64,000 nt of DNA from an uncultured Tissierellia bacterium (GTDB taxonomy: Bacteria; Bacillota; Clostridia; Tissierellales; Tissierellaceae): positions 156,783 to 220,782 of the forward strand of contig CAMIXG010000002.1 in the NCBI GenBank assembly GCA_946402705.1, given 5' to 3'. Both the position numbers and the translations under genes were made by a program. Below the pieces are notes generated by a model. It ran no database searches and was not told where the DNA came from. It saw nothing but the letters and a program-made list of their open reading frames with translations. How positions within the stretch are numbered: position 1 is the stretch's first letter; every line of letters begins with the position of its first letter. Below are positions 42,846 to 51,657 of this stretch, piece after piece.

Positions 42846-45473
42846 ATGAGAAAGTTAGGACTACATGAAATAAGAGAAGAGTATTTGAGATTTTTTGAAG
42901 CAAAAGGACATTTGAGGTTACCTAGTTTTTCATTAGTGCCACAAAATGATAAGTCTTTATTATTAATAGGAGCAGGCATGGCTCCACTTAAAAAATATTT
43001 TACAGGAGAGGCAGTACCACCTCAAAGTAGGATTGTAGACTGTCAAAAATGTATAAGGACAGGAGATATTGAAAATGTTGGTATAACAGCAAGACACGGA
43101 ACTTTCTTTGAAATGCTTGGAAATTTTTCTTTTGGAGATTACTTTAAAGAGGAAGCTATTGCTTGGGCATGGGAATTTTTAACTAAAAATTTAGAGATAA
43201 CGCCAGAAGACATATGGGTTACAGTATACTTAGATGATGATGAAGCCGAAAAAATTTGGCATGAACAAATTGGTATTCCAATGGAGAAAATCGTAAGGCT
43301 GGGAAAAGAAGATAACTTCTGGGAATTAGAAGTAGGACCATCTGGACCTTGTTCTGAAATCTATGTAGATAGAGGAGAAGCTATGGGATGTGGTCATAAA
43401 GACTGTAAACCAGGTTGTGACTGTGATAGATATTTAGAAGTTTGGAACCTAGTATTTACTCAGTTTGATAAGGATACAGAAGGCAACTATAATCCACTAC
43501 CAAATCCCAATATAGATACAGGTATGGGACTTGAGAGAATAGCAGCTTATATAGAAGGCGTAGAATCCATTTTTGAAATAAAAGCTATAAGAAGTATTTT
43601 AAATAAGATTGAAGCTATTTCAGGTAAAAATTATGGAGATAATGATATAGATGATATATCTATGAGAATAATAACAGATCATGCTCGTGCTATGACTTTC
43701 TTAGTTTCTGATAAGGTTGTGCCAAGTAATGAAGGTAGGGGCTATGTTTTAAGAAGGCTTATTAGAAGGGCTGCAAGACATGGAAAACTTTTAGGGATAA
43801 AGGGAGCATTTTTGGGAGAGATTATATCTGAAGTTATAGATTCTTGGAAGGTTGAGTATAAAGAGCTTGAAGAAAACAAAGAACAGATAAAGAAAATAAT
43901 AAGAATAGAAGAAGAGAAATTTCAAGAAACAATAGATCAAGGATTATCAATACTAAAAGAGTATATGGACTATATGGCAGAAAATAAGGAATTGATATTA
44001 GATGGTTATAAGGCATTTAAGTTATATGACACTTATGGTTTTCCACTTGATTTAACAAAGGAAATCTTGATTGAAAGTAATTTAAAAGTAGATGAAGAAG
44101 AATTTGAAAACAATATGGAAAAACAAAGAGAGATGGCAAGAAGTGCAAGAAACACTGGAGATTCAGGTTGGATTAGTAATGAAGATGTAAAAATGTATAA
44201 GGATCATAAAACTGAATTTAAAGGATACAAAGAGCTTGAAGTGGAATCAAAGATACTTGGAGTTTATAAGGATGGAGAGGAAATAAAATCCTTAAATGAG
44301 GGAGACAAGGGTACAATTATACTTGAAGAATCATCTTTTTATGCAGAAAGTGGTGGGCAGGTAGGAGATACTGGAATAATAGAAAATGATAAGGTAAGGG
44401 CAGTAGTTTTAGATACTAAAAACACTAAAAAAGGTCATAGACTTCATGTTGTTGAGATTGAAAGTGGGCAGTTAGAGATAGATGATAAGGTAAGTGTGAA
44501 AGTTGATCAAGTTAGAAGAAACCTGATAAAGAGAAATCATACTGCCACACATCTTCTTCATAAAGCCTTGAAAGAAGTACTTGGAGATACAGTAAACCAA
44601 GCGGGTTCAGTGGTGGATAGTGATAGACTAAGATTTGACTTTACTCATGCAGAAGGAGTTACAAAGGAAGAACTTAGAAAAATAGAAAACAGGGTTAATG
44701 AAAAAATATTTGAGGCAATAGATGCAGTTATAATTGAAACTAATATGGATGATGCAAAAAAACTTGGAGCTATTGGCTTATTTGAAGATAAGTATGGAGA
44801 TGTTGTAAGGGTCTTAAATATTGGAGGTTATTCAATAGAACTATGTGGTGGTACTCATGTTAAAAATACTGAAGAAATAGGAATTTTTAAAATAATTTCA
44901 GAGTCAGGTATATCTTCTGGAGTGAGAAGAATTGAAGCAGTTACAAGTAAGGGAGCTTACGAATACCTATTGAAGATAGATGGATATTTAGATCAAGTGG
45001 CAAATACTTTAAAATCTAATAGAACTAATTTTAGGGAAAGAGCCAAAACTTTAATGGATGAAAACCATGAATTATCTAAATCCATAGAATCATTAAATGG
45101 AAAACTTGCAGCAAATGCCAGTTTAGAACTTTTAAATAATATAAAAACTGTAGCAGGAATAAATTATATAGCTGAAAAAATAGATAATATGGATATGAAA
45201 GGTCTTAGAGACTTAAGTGACGAACTTAAAAACAAGATGGATTCTGGGGTAATTGTCCTAGCAGGTACAAAGGATGATAAATTATCTTTTGTTGTTACAA
45301 GTACAGAGGACCTAGTTAAAAAAGGAGTTCACTCAGGAAATATTATCAAGGAAATAGCAGGTATAACTGGTGGAAAAGGTGGAGGAAGACCAGATATGGC
45401 TCAAGCTGGTGGTAAGGATATAGCAAAATTGCAAGAAGCTTTAAACCATGTAAAAACTTTACTAGAAAAATAA
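42846..45473 (+). CDS. alaS: Alanine--tRNA ligase
   Basis: Class II synthetase of 875 residues, a normal length. The aminoacylation domain (RTGDIENVGITARHGTFFEM, GPSGPCSEI, DTGMGLERI), the tRNA-recognition region, the editing domain with HTATHLLHKAL and CGGTHVKNT (zinc ligands), and the C-Ala domain ending with GGKGGGRPDMAQAGG are in order. Start ATG 42846 follows gaaaggagt. Its neighbours ireB and ruvX are the usual Firmicutes context. Confidence 0.98.
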   Translation: MRKLGLHEIREEYLRFFEAKGHLRLPSFSLVPQNDKSLLLIGAGMAPLKKYFTGEAVPPQSRIVDCQKCIRTGDIENVGITARHGTFFEMLGNFSFGDYFKEEAIAWAWEFLTKNLEITPEDIWVTVYLDDDEAEKIWHEQIGIPMEKIVRLGKEDNFWELEVGPSGPCSEIYVDRGEAMGCGHKDCKPGCDCDRYLEVWNLVFTQFDKDTEGNYNPLPNPNIDTGMGLERIAAYIEGVESIFEIKAIRSILNKIEAISGKNYGDNDIDDISMRIITDHARAMTFLVSDKVVPSNEGRGYVLRRLIRRAARHGKLLGIKGAFLGEIISEVIDSWKVEYKELEENKEQIKKIIRIEEEKFQETIDQGLSILKEYMDYMAENKELILDGYKAFKLYDTYGFPLDLTKEILIESNLKVDEEEFENNMEKQREMARSARNTGDSGWISNEDVKMYKDHKTEFKGYKELEVESKILGVYKDGEEIKSLNEGDKGTIILEESSFYAESGGQVGDTGIIENDKVRAVVLDTKNTKKGHRLHVVEIESGQLEIDDKVSVKVDQVRRNLIKRNHTATHLLHKALKEVLGDTVNQAGSVVDSDRLRFDFTHAEGVTKEELRKIENRVNEKIFEAIDAVIIETNMDDAKKLGAIGLFEDKYGDVVRVLNIGGYSIELCGGTHVKNTEEIGIFKIISESGISSGVRRIEAVTSKGAYEYLLKIDGYLDQVANTLKSNRTNFRERAKTLMDENHELSKSIESLNGKLAANASLELLNNIKTVAGINYIAEKIDNMDMKGLRDLSDELKNKMDSGVIVLAGTKDDKLSFVVTSTEDLVKKGVHSGNIIKEIAGITGGKGGGRPDMAQAGGKDIAKLQEALNHVKTLLEK

Positions 45474-45483
45474 TAATCACTTA

Positions 45484-45520
45484 ATAGAGATAAAGATATC
45501 TTTGTCTCTATTTTGATTTT
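45484..45520 (+). terminator. Intrinsic terminator after alaS
   Basis: ATAGAGA and TCTCTAT arms, extended by AAAGA/TCTTT with a mismatch, form a long stem within 45484-45511. TTTTGATTTT follows. Confidence 0.75.
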
Positions 45521-45524
45521 ATTA

Positions 45525-45533
45525 TGTTATAAT
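45525..45533 (+). promoter_or_regulatory. Extended -10 promoter candidate of ireB
   Basis: TG-T-TATAAT at 45525-45533, 20 bp before the ireB start; no good -35 is at the normal distance, which extended -10 promoters do not need. Confidence 0.45.
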
Positions 45534-45553
45534 GTATTCAAGGAGGTAATATT

Positions 45554-45814
45554 ATGGATAGAGAATTTGAAGAAACGATAAAATTTAATACACAAAAAGA
45601 TAAAGAAAATATTCCAAAGGATATAATGTTTTCTGTTTATGAGTCTTTGCAAGAAAAGGGATATGACCCAATTAATCAACTCATAGGTTATATATTATCA
45701 GGTGATCCTACTTATATTACATCTTATAAAGAGGCAAGGTCCTTGATATGTAAAATTGAAAGAGATGAACTTTTAGAAGAATTAATAAATTTTTATTTAG
45801 AAAATAAAAAATAA
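45554..45814 (+). CDS. ireB: IreB family regulatory phosphoprotein (UPF0297)
   Basis: An 86-residue cytosolic protein with [42 protein letters not shown] and [11 protein letters not shown], the whole of which matches the UPF0297/YrzL family. In enterococci IreB is phosphorylated by the PASTA kinase IreK and affects cephalosporin tolerance. The alaS-ireB-ruvX order is widely kept. The gene has a good site (aaggaggtaa). A PASTA kinase gene is not in this window. Confidence 0.93.
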   Translation: MDREFEETIKFNTQKDKENIPKDIMFSVYESLQEKGYDPINQLIGYILSGDPTYITSYKEARSLICKIERDELLEELINFYLENKK

Positions 45815-45821
45815 AAACTAG

Positions 45822-45846
45822 CCATAGACCTATTATGGGTCTATGG
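45822..45846. other. 9-bp hairpin in the ireB-ruvX gap, no U tract on the + strand
   Basis: CCATAGACC (45822-45830) and GGTCTATGG (45838-45846) form a perfect stem with a 7-nt loop. On the minus strand it would be followed by TTTTTAT, so it could act as a minus-strand terminator. Confidence 0.6.
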
Positions 45847-45864
45847 AATAACAAAATTAAGGTT

Positions 45865-45892
45865 ATTACATTAGTCGTAAGTATAATGTAAT
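45865..45892. other. Inverted repeat ATTACATTA in the ireB-ruvX gap
   Basis: ATTACATTA (45865-45873) and TAATGTAAT (45884-45892) are exact arms separated by 10 nt. The spacing suits either an RNA hairpin or a dimeric protein-binding site. No regulator can be named. Confidence 0.5.
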
Positions 45893-46026
45893 TATATTTA
45901 GGATTAATGGCTATGTATTCAAATTAGTATCATTGATTATTCACAAAATGAAATAAAGATTATTTAAGAATTATAAAAAGGGTATAAGTATATTAGGTTC
46001 TTATACTGAGAATTTGGAGAGATGTA

Positions 46027-46452
46027 ATGTATAGAATATTAGGACTAGATGTTGGAGATAAAACTATAGGTATAGCTGTTTCAGACTTACTTCATTTGAC
46101 AGCTCAAGGTATAACAACAATAAGAAGAACTAACGAAAAGGCAGATTTAGAGGAGTTAAATAAACTTATAGTTGAATATAATCCTAAAATAATAGTAGTG
46201 GGTCTTCCAAAGAATATGAATGGAAGTATAGGGTTTCAAGGAGAGAAAACTCAAGATTTTGCTGAGAAAGTGCGCAAAAAATTTGATATAGAAATAGTTT
46301 TTGAAGATGAAAGACTTACAACTATGGCAGCAGAAAAAATGCTTATATCAGGAGATGTGAGTAGAAAAAATAGAAAAAAAGTAATAGATAAGGTAGCGGC
46401 CACTTACATATTACAAACATATTTAGATAGAAAAGGAAGGTTAAATATATGA
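46027..46452 (+). CDS. ruvX: RuvX/YqgF family Holliday-junction resolvase-like nuclease
   Basis: A 141-residue RNase H-fold protein: ILGLDVGDKTIGIAVSDLL (first metal-binding Asp), VVGLPKNMNGSIG, FEDERLTTMAAEKML (Glu) and DKVAATYILQTYLD (last Asp). The family is implicated in Holliday junction resolution or pre-16S rRNA end maturation. ATG 46027 follows gagagatgta. It overlaps the next gene by 4 nt (ATGA). Confidence 0.94.
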   Translation: MYRILGLDVGDKTIGIAVSDLLHLTAQGITTIRRTNEKADLEELNKLIVEYNPKIIVVGLPKNMNGSIGFQGEKTQDFAEKVRKKFDIEIVFEDERLTTMAAEKMLISGDVSRKNRKKVIDKVAATYILQTYLDRKGRLNI

Positions 46453-46700
46453 ATGAAATAATAAAGTTAACAAATGAAGATGGAGTAGAAGAATCTTTTG
46501 AATTAGTAGCTACATTTGGACTGGATGACGATAATTATGTAGCCCTACTACCAGTAGATGATGAAGAACAACTTATTTTGATGTTAAAAATAGTAGAAGA
46601 AGATGACAGTGAAGATGTAACTTTAATTGGAATAGAAGACGAAGATGAGTTAAACGATGTTATTGATGCGTTTGAAGAGCTAGAAATGGAAGAAGAATAA
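46449..46700 (+). CDS. DUF1292 domain-containing protein
   Basis: An 83-residue, very acidic protein with LTNEDGVEESFELVATFGLDDDNYVALLP, the core of DUF1292 proteins, and an Asp/Glu-rich C-terminus. Such proteins nearly always sit next to ruvX in Firmicutes, as here with a 4-nt overlap. Function is unknown. Confidence 0.9.
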   Translation: MNEIIKLTNEDGVEESFELVATFGLDDDNYVALLPVDDEEQLILMLKIVEEDDSEDVTLIGIEDEDELNDVIDAFEELEMEEE

Positions 46701-46707
46701 GAAGAAA

Positions 46708-46736
46708 TTGACTTTTATTAGAAAAAATAGTATTCT
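46708..46736 (+). promoter_or_regulatory. Sigma-A-type promoter of the Fur-family gene
   Basis: TTGACT (46708-46713), 17 bp, TATTCT (46731-46736), about 30 bp before the start codon. Confidence 0.65.
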
Positions 46737-46748
46737 AATATTTAGAAT
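46732..46748 (+). promoter_or_regulatory. Fur/PerR-like dyad on the -10 element of its own gene
   Basis: ATTCTAA-TAT-TTAGAAT is a perfect 7-3-7 inverted repeat covering the -10 hexamer TATTCT. Fur-family boxes are classically 7-1-7 (TTATAATnATTATAA for PerR), so this is a variant; autoregulation is inference. Confidence 0.5.
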
Positions 46749-46766
46749 CATAGTCGGGTGAATACA

Positions 46767-47204
46767 ATGAAATTAAAAAATAGTGAAATAAAGAAAAAAC
46801 TTCATGAAGAAGGTTATAAGTTTACTAAACAAAGAGAAGCCATATTTGATGTTATGGTGGATAATTTAGATAAACATTTGAGTTGCGATGACATTTTTGA
46901 CTGTCTAAAAGATAATTATCCAGAGATAGGAATAGCAACAGTATATAGGACGATACAGCTGTTTGAAAAAATAGGCTTAGTTCATAAAGTGGATTTTGAT
47001 GATGGATTTAGTAGATACGAGATCAGTACTGAAACTGATGGACATAATCATCACCATTTAATTTGTGTAAAATGCGGAAAAGTAATGGAAGTGAAACTTG
47101 ATTTATTAGAGACTTTAGAAGAGGAAATAGAAAAGACGGGTCAATTTAGTATATTGGATCATAATGTAAAATTTTATGGACATTGTAGTGAATGTAAAGA
47201 ATAA
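46767..47204 (+). CDS. Fur-family metalloregulator (Fur or PerR)
   Basis: A 145-residue transcription factor with winged-helix domain (LHEEGYKFTKQREAIFDVM; PEIGIATVYRTIQLFEKIGLV) and a metal-binding dimer domain with the HNHHHLICVKCGKVM segment and a second pair CSEC at the end, the structural-zinc Cys4. The sequence does not decide between Fur, PerR and Zur. ATG 46767 is used because GGGTGA lies 5-6 nt before it; GTG 46758 overlaps that site. A dyad on its promoter suggests autoregulation. Confidence 0.88.
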   Translation: MKLKNSEIKKKLHEEGYKFTKQREAIFDVMVDNLDKHLSCDDIFDCLKDNYPEIGIATVYRTIQLFEKIGLVHKVDFDDGFSRYEISTETDGHNHHHLICVKCGKVMEVKLDLLETLEEEIEKTGQFSILDHNVKFYGHCSECKE

Positions 47205-47233
47205 TCCCTTTTTGTATAGGGATTTTATTTTTG
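47203..47233 (+). terminator. Intrinsic terminator after the Fur-family gene
   Basis: AATCCCT (47203-47209) and AGGGATT (47218-47224) with an 8-nt loop precede TTATTTTT; the stem overlaps the stop codon. Confidence 0.75.
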
Positions 47234-47351
47234 TAAAAAATAAAAGAATATAAAAAATAAAAAAGTAAATTAGGCTGATAAACAGTCATAAAATAGATTG
47301 ATAATAAAATTGAACTATGAAAATTGAAAATTTAAGAAAGGAAGAAATATT

Positions 47352-49013
47352 TTGAATAAGAACGGAAATTTAAAGGTAATACCTTTAGGAGGTTGGGGAG
47401 AAGTAGGAAAAAACTTAACAGTACTTGAATATAATAACGAGATTATAATAATAGACTGTGGTTTAAGCTTCCCAGAAGAAGAGATGTTAGGTATAGATGT
47501 AGTAATACCTGATATGACATATTTAATTAGAAATAAAAAGAAGATAAAAGGGTTATTAATAACTCATGGACATGAGGACCATATAGGTGGTATACCTTAT
47601 TTACTAAAAGAAATAGATGTACCAATATATGGTACTAAGTTAACTTTAGGACTACTTGAAACAAAATTTAGGGAGCATAGAATTAAAAAAGCTGACTTAA
47701 ACATTGTTAACTTTGGTGATAAAATTAAACTTGGAAAATTTGAAGCAGAATTTATTAAGGTTGGGCATAGTATACCAGATAGTGCAGGTTTAGCTGTTAA
47801 GACTCCAGTTGGAATCTTAGTATCAACAGGAGATTTTAAAATCGACCATACACCAGTGGATGGTGAAATTATCGATTTAAATAGATTTTCTGAACTTGGA
47901 AAAGAAGGTGTCTTAGTACTTATGTCAGATAGTACTAACGCTGAAAGACCAGGATATACAAAGAGTGAAAAAACAGTTGGAGAAACTTTTGATAATATAT
48001 TTGGAAAACACAAGGGCAGGATAATAGTTGCTACTTTTGCATCAAATATTCATAGAATACAACAGATAATAGATGCATCAGAATCAAATGGAAGAAAGGT
48101 AATTTTATCTGGAAGGTCCATGTTAAATAACACTAAAGTAGCACAAGAATTGGGCTATTTAGATGTTAAAGATGGAACAATAATCGATTTAAATGATTTA
48201 AATAAATATAGAAGTGATGAGATAACTTTCATAATGACTGGAAGTCAAGGTGAGCCTATGGCAGCCCTATCAAGGATATCTGCATCAGATCATAAAAGAA
48301 TTCAATTAGAAGCAAATGATTTAGTAATACTTTCAGCTACACCAATACCTGGTAATGAAAAAACAGTTGGAAAGGTTATTAATAATTTAGTAGAAAAAGG
48401 CATTAAGGTTATAAATCATACTTCGCAAAATGTCCATGTTTCAGGACATGCTTCTCAAGAAGAATTAAAACTTATGCTTAGCCTAGTAAAACCAAAATAC
48501 TTTATACCTATGCATGGTGAGGCTAGACAGTTAAATACTCATAAAGAGTTAGCTATAGAGCTTGGAGTACCAAATGAAAACATATTTGTACTTGAAAATG
48601 GACTATCTGTAGAGTTTGGTAAAGATGGCGGAAGAATAGGAAATAAAGTTCCAGCAGGTAATGTATTAGTTGATGGATTAGGTGTTGGAGATGTTGGTAA
48701 TATAGTATTAAGAGATAGAAAACATCTTTCAGAAGATGGACTTATAGTAGTTGTTGTATCTATAAGCAAAGAAGATGGAGCTATTATTTCAGGTCCAGAT
48801 TTAATCTCTAGAGGATTTGTTTATGTTAGAGAATCAGAGGATTTATTGAAATCAGCTAAAAAAGTAGTTGATGATGTATTAAAAGACTGTGAAGAAAATA
48901 ATATAACAGATTGGGCAACACTGAAGTTTAGAATTAGAAATTCACTTAGAAATTATTTGTATGACAATATAAAAAGAAACCCTATGATTCTTCCAATAAT
49001 AATGGAAGTTTAG
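47352..49013 (+). CDS. rnj: Ribonuclease J
   Basis: Metallo-beta-lactamase/beta-CASP RNase with endo- and 5'-exonuclease activity in mRNA turnover. The 553 residues show VIPLGGWGEVGKNLTVLEY, zinc motif THGHEDHIGGIPYLL, a beta-CASP domain with FASNIHRIQQI, HVSGHASQEELKLML and KYFIPMHGEARQL, and the C-terminal domain. It starts at TTG 47352 behind aaggaagaa. Whether it is RNase J1 or J2 cannot be told; no paralogue is in the window. A strong terminator follows. Confidence 0.95.
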   Translation: MNKNGNLKVIPLGGWGEVGKNLTVLEYNNEIIIIDCGLSFPEEEMLGIDVVIPDMTYLIRNKKKIKGLLITHGHEDHIGGIPYLLKEIDVPIYGTKLTLGLLETKFREHRIKKADLNIVNFGDKIKLGKFEAEFIKVGHSIPDSAGLAVKTPVGILVSTGDFKIDHTPVDGEIIDLNRFSELGKEGVLVLMSDSTNAERPGYTKSEKTVGETFDNIFGKHKGRIIVATFASNIHRIQQIIDASESNGRKVILSGRSMLNNTKVAQELGYLDVKDGTIIDLNDLNKYRSDEITFIMTGSQGEPMAALSRISASDHKRIQLEANDLVILSATPIPGNEKTVGKVINNLVEKGIKVINHTSQNVHVSGHASQEELKLMLSLVKPKYFIPMHGEARQLNTHKELAIELGVPNENIFVLENGLSVEFGKDGGRIGNKVPAGNVLVDGLGVGDVGNIVLRDRKHLSEDGLIVVVVSISKEDGAIISGPDLISRGFVYVRESEDLLKSAKKVVDDVLKDCEENNITDWATLKFRIRNSLRNYLYDNIKRNPMILPIIMEV

Positions 49014-49015
49014 TG

Positions 49016-49050
49016 AAAAACCCTAGTATAGATTTATACTAGGGTTTTTG
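49016..49050 (+). terminator. Intrinsic terminator after RNase J
   Basis: AAAAACCCTAGTATA (49016-49030) and its exact complement (49035-49049) enclose a 4-nt loop; the right arm ends in a T run. Confidence 0.92.
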
Positions 49051-49089
49051 TTATAATTAAATAAGATTATAGATGAGAGGGGGATAAAA

Positions 49090-49395
49090 TTGGGAATACT
49101 AGCAGATTTAGTAAAGTATTTAGGAATATTATTTATAGGGGCTCTAATAGGTTATAATGACCTAGTAAAAGGTAAATTAGCTGACAACTTGGGAACTATT
49201 CAAGATGTTTGTTTACTATTTTTATTGTTTACAATGGGGATTAGCATTGGATTAAATAAAGAAGTAGTAGATAATTTGCTTGGACTTGGACTTAAAGCTT
49301 TAGTAATAAGTGTATGTACAATTGTATTTAGTATAATAGCTGTAAGACTTGTAAAAAGATTTGTTCAAACAAAGGGGGATACTAATGAGTTTTAA
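49090..49395 (+). CDS. LysO-type exporter, short N-terminal subunit
   Basis: A 101-residue membrane protein with three helices and the motif LGTIQDVCLLFLLFTMGISIG. It corresponds to the first part of LysO (YbjE), the lysine exporter; the rest is the next gene. TTG 49090 follows agaggggga. The two genes overlap by 11 nt with a ribosome site for the second, so this is a genuine two-gene arrangement and not a frameshift. Substrate lysine is inferred from the family. Confidence 0.8.
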   Translation: MGILADLVKYLGILFIGALIGYNDLVKGKLADNLGTIQDVCLLFLLFTMGISIGLNKEVVDNLLGLGLKALVISVCTIVFSIIAVRLVKRFVQTKGDTNEF

Positions 49396-49987
49396 AATTT
49401 TCTTAGCAGTAATACTTGGGGGATTATCGGGTCATTTTTTTGTACCAGCGAGTGTATCGGGTAGTTTAGGAACTATAGCAGATATAGGGTTGTTAGTATT
49501 GTTATTCTTTGTTGGAATAGATATAGGTAAGCAAAAGGGAATACTAAATACAGTTAGAAGTATGGGGTTTAAAGTATTATTAGTGCCTTTAGCTACAATA
49601 ATAGGTAGTGTTGTAGGTGGAATGGTAGCAAGCTTTTTTATAAATGTATCAATAGGAGAGGGAGGAGCTCTAGGTTCTGGCCTTGGATGGTATACTTTAA
49701 GTGCTACTATTTTAAGTAGGGAAGGCTTAGTTGCCTTAAGTGCCTTGGCATTCTTATCCAATGTTTTCAGGGAGGTAATAGGGCTTATAATAATGCCAAC
49801 AGTTGCCAAAAAACTTGGATATTTAGAAGTTGTATCTATGGCAGGTGCCACAGCAATGGATACTTCACTTCCAATGATTTCTGCTACAACAGATGCTGAA
49901 ACATCTATAATCGCGTTTGTATCAGGAGTAATTTGTACATCTAGTGTACCAATTATTTTGCCAATAATAATAAAAGTGTTTGGATAA
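49385..49987 (+). CDS. LysO-type exporter, long C-terminal subunit
   Basis: A 200-residue membrane protein of five or six helices. It contains the duplicated motif LGTIADIGLLVLLFFVGIDIG, matching the motif in the short subunit, and then SGLGWYTLSATILSREGLVALSALAFLSNVFREV and GATAMDTSLPMI, the core of LysO. ATG 49385 is in the overlap with the upstream gene; AAAGGGGGAT sits before it. Together they may form a lysine or cationic amino acid exporter. Confidence 0.85.
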   Translation: MSFKIFLAVILGGLSGHFFVPASVSGSLGTIADIGLLVLLFFVGIDIGKQKGILNTVRSMGFKVLLVPLATIIGSVVGGMVASFFINVSIGEGGALGSGLGWYTLSATILSREGLVALSALAFLSNVFREVIGLIIMPTVAKKLGYLEVVSMAGATAMDTSLPMISATTDAETSIIAFVSGVICTSSVPIILPIIIKVFG

Positions 49988-50002
49988 AATAGAGGTGGAA
50001 AT

Positions 50003-50992
50003 GTGAAAAAATTATTAGCTATTGTAGGGGTGCTAATTATAGTAGCCCTAATAATCTTTAATGGTAAAACAAAGGCTATAGATAAGGATAATCCAGTAGA
50101 AGTTAGTTTAAATATACCAGAACAAAGTTCTGTAAAAAATATAATAGATATTTTAGATGAAAATAATCTAATTAAAAGCAAATTTGTATTTAAGGTTAAA
50201 TTAAAACAAACTGGACAATCTTCCAACCTAAAGGCTGGAAACTATACCTTAACAACAGGTATGAATATGAATCAAATAATTGATAAGCTTGTTGAAGGAC
50301 CAGATAAGGAAGTTGTCAAATTTACAATACCAGAAGGTTATGAAATAAGACAAATAGCAGATAGATTAAGTGATCTTGAACTTGTTGATAGAGAAGAATT
50401 TATATCACTTACAAATGATAAGTCAAACTTTGAGGAAAAATTTGATTTCTTAAAACAATTAAATGATGGACAAGGTTTGGAAGGATTTTTATATCCTGCA
50501 ACCTATGAAGTTTTTCAAAATGAGGGTGCAGAAAGTATTATAAATAGAATGTTATCAGCATTTGAAAATATTTATAATAAGGAAATAAAAGAGTATTTAG
50601 CAAAAAATGAGCTAGACTTAAATGAATTAATCACTTTATCTTCGATAATAGAAAGAGAAGGTAAGTTAGATAGGGAAAGACCTATTATGGCAAGTGTATT
50701 TTATAATAGAATGGAAAAAAATATGAAGCTTCAATCTTGTGCTACAGTGCAATATATACTGGGAGAAAGAAAGGCTGTACTTTCCACAAAAGACACAAGA
50801 ACACCTTCGTTATATAATACCTATCTTCATTATGGACTACCACCAGCACCTATAGCGTCGCCAGGAGAAGTATCCATACTTGCAGCAATATATCCTGATG
50901 ATACAGATTATCTATTTTTTGTATTAACAGGAGAAGATGGAAGTCATACTTTTACTAAAACATTTGAGGAACATAGGAGTCATAAAAAATAA
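50003..50992 (+). CDS. mltG: Endolytic transglycosylase MltG
   Basis: A 329-residue membrane-anchored lytic transglycosylase that cuts nascent glycan strands. An N-terminal helix (LLAIVGVLIIVALIIF), a LysM-like region (TLTTGMNMNQIIDKLVEG) and the catalytic domain with LSSIIEREGKLDRERPIMASVFYNRM, in which the Glu of IIEREG is catalytic, then YNTYLHYGLPPAPIASPG. GTG 50003 has the site agaggtgg. In Bacillus its homologue yrrL also precedes the trmR-trhP-udk genes. Confidence 0.95.
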   Translation: MKKLLAIVGVLIIVALIIFNGKTKAIDKDNPVEVSLNIPEQSSVKNIIDILDENNLIKSKFVFKVKLKQTGQSSNLKAGNYTLTTGMNMNQIIDKLVEGPDKEVVKFTIPEGYEIRQIADRLSDLELVDREEFISLTNDKSNFEEKFDFLKQLNDGQGLEGFLYPATYEVFQNEGAESIINRMLSAFENIYNKEIKEYLAKNELDLNELITLSSIIEREGKLDRERPIMASVFYNRMEKNMKLQSCATVQYILGERKAVLSTKDTRTPSLYNTYLHYGLPPAPIASPGEVSILAAIYPDDTDYLFFVLTGEDGSHTFTKTFEEHRSHKK

Positions 50993-51007
50993 ATTAGGGA
51001 TGGTTGA

Positions 51008-51655
51008 ATGAGTAGTAATATAAATGAAGATTTTATCGTGGAGTATATAAGAAGTTTAACTCCAAAAAGAGAAGGAATATTAGAAGAATTGGAAGAGTAT
51101 GTATCAGAACATTTTGTACCAATAGTAGAACCAGAAGTAGCTCAATTATTAAGGGTGATTTTAAAATTGAAAAACCCTAAGGAGATACTGGAAGTTGGAA
51201 CTGCTATTGGATACTCTTCAATAGTTATGGCAAGTACTCTTGATAGCTGTAAAATTACAACTATTGAAAGAAGAGAAGATATGATAGAACTTGCTAAGGA
51301 AAATATAGAAAAAGCAAAGATGTCAGACAGAATAAAGATTATATCAGGAGATGCCGAAGAAGTTTTGGATGAAATTGAAGGTAAGTATGATTTAATTTTT
51401 ATGGATGCAGCTAAGGGACAATATATATCTTTTTTTGAAAAAGCAAAAAAATTACTAAATGAAAATGGACTTATAATATCTGATAATGTATTGTTTAAAG
51501 GTATGGTAGCTTCTGATGAATTAGTTATTAGACGTAAGAAAACAATAGTTAAAAGGCTTAGAAGTTATTTAGAGTATATAAATGATATAGAAGGTTTCAC
51601 TTCTTGTATAATACCAATTGGAGATGGAGTAGCATTGACATTTAGAGAGGAGTAA
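51008..51655 (+). CDS. trmR: O-methyltransferase, TrmR-type (tRNA 5-hydroxyuridine methyltransferase)
   Basis: A 215-residue SAM-dependent O-methyltransferase: EVGTAIGYSSIVMAS is the SAM loop, KYDLIFMDAAKGQY the metal-binding region, and SDNVLFKGMV follows. In Bacillus TrmR methylates 5-hydroxyuridine at tRNA position 34 to mo5U, downstream of TrhP. Here trhP is the next gene, supporting this role. ATG 51008 follows ttagggatgg. Confidence 0.88.
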   Translation: MSSNINEDFIVEYIRSLTPKREGILEELEEYVSEHFVPIVEPEVAQLLRVILKLKNPKEILEVGTAIGYSSIVMASTLDSCKITTIERREDMIELAKENIEKAKMSDRIKIISGDAEEVLDEIEGKYDLIFMDAAKGQYISFFEKAKKLLNENGLIISDNVLFKGMVASDELVIRRKKTIVKRLRSYLEYINDIEGFTSCIIPIGDGVALTFREE

Positions 51656-51657
51656 GT

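Noticed and set aside
49361..49395. LysO split considered as a frameshift
   Set aside because: Both parts have their own ribosome sites and an 11-nt overlap, and split LysO proteins are common; a sequencing error is less likely.
49432..50226. Minus-strand open frame across lysO and mltG
   Set aside because: Spans two real genes, has low-complexity Thr/Ile/Pro content, and no ribosome site.
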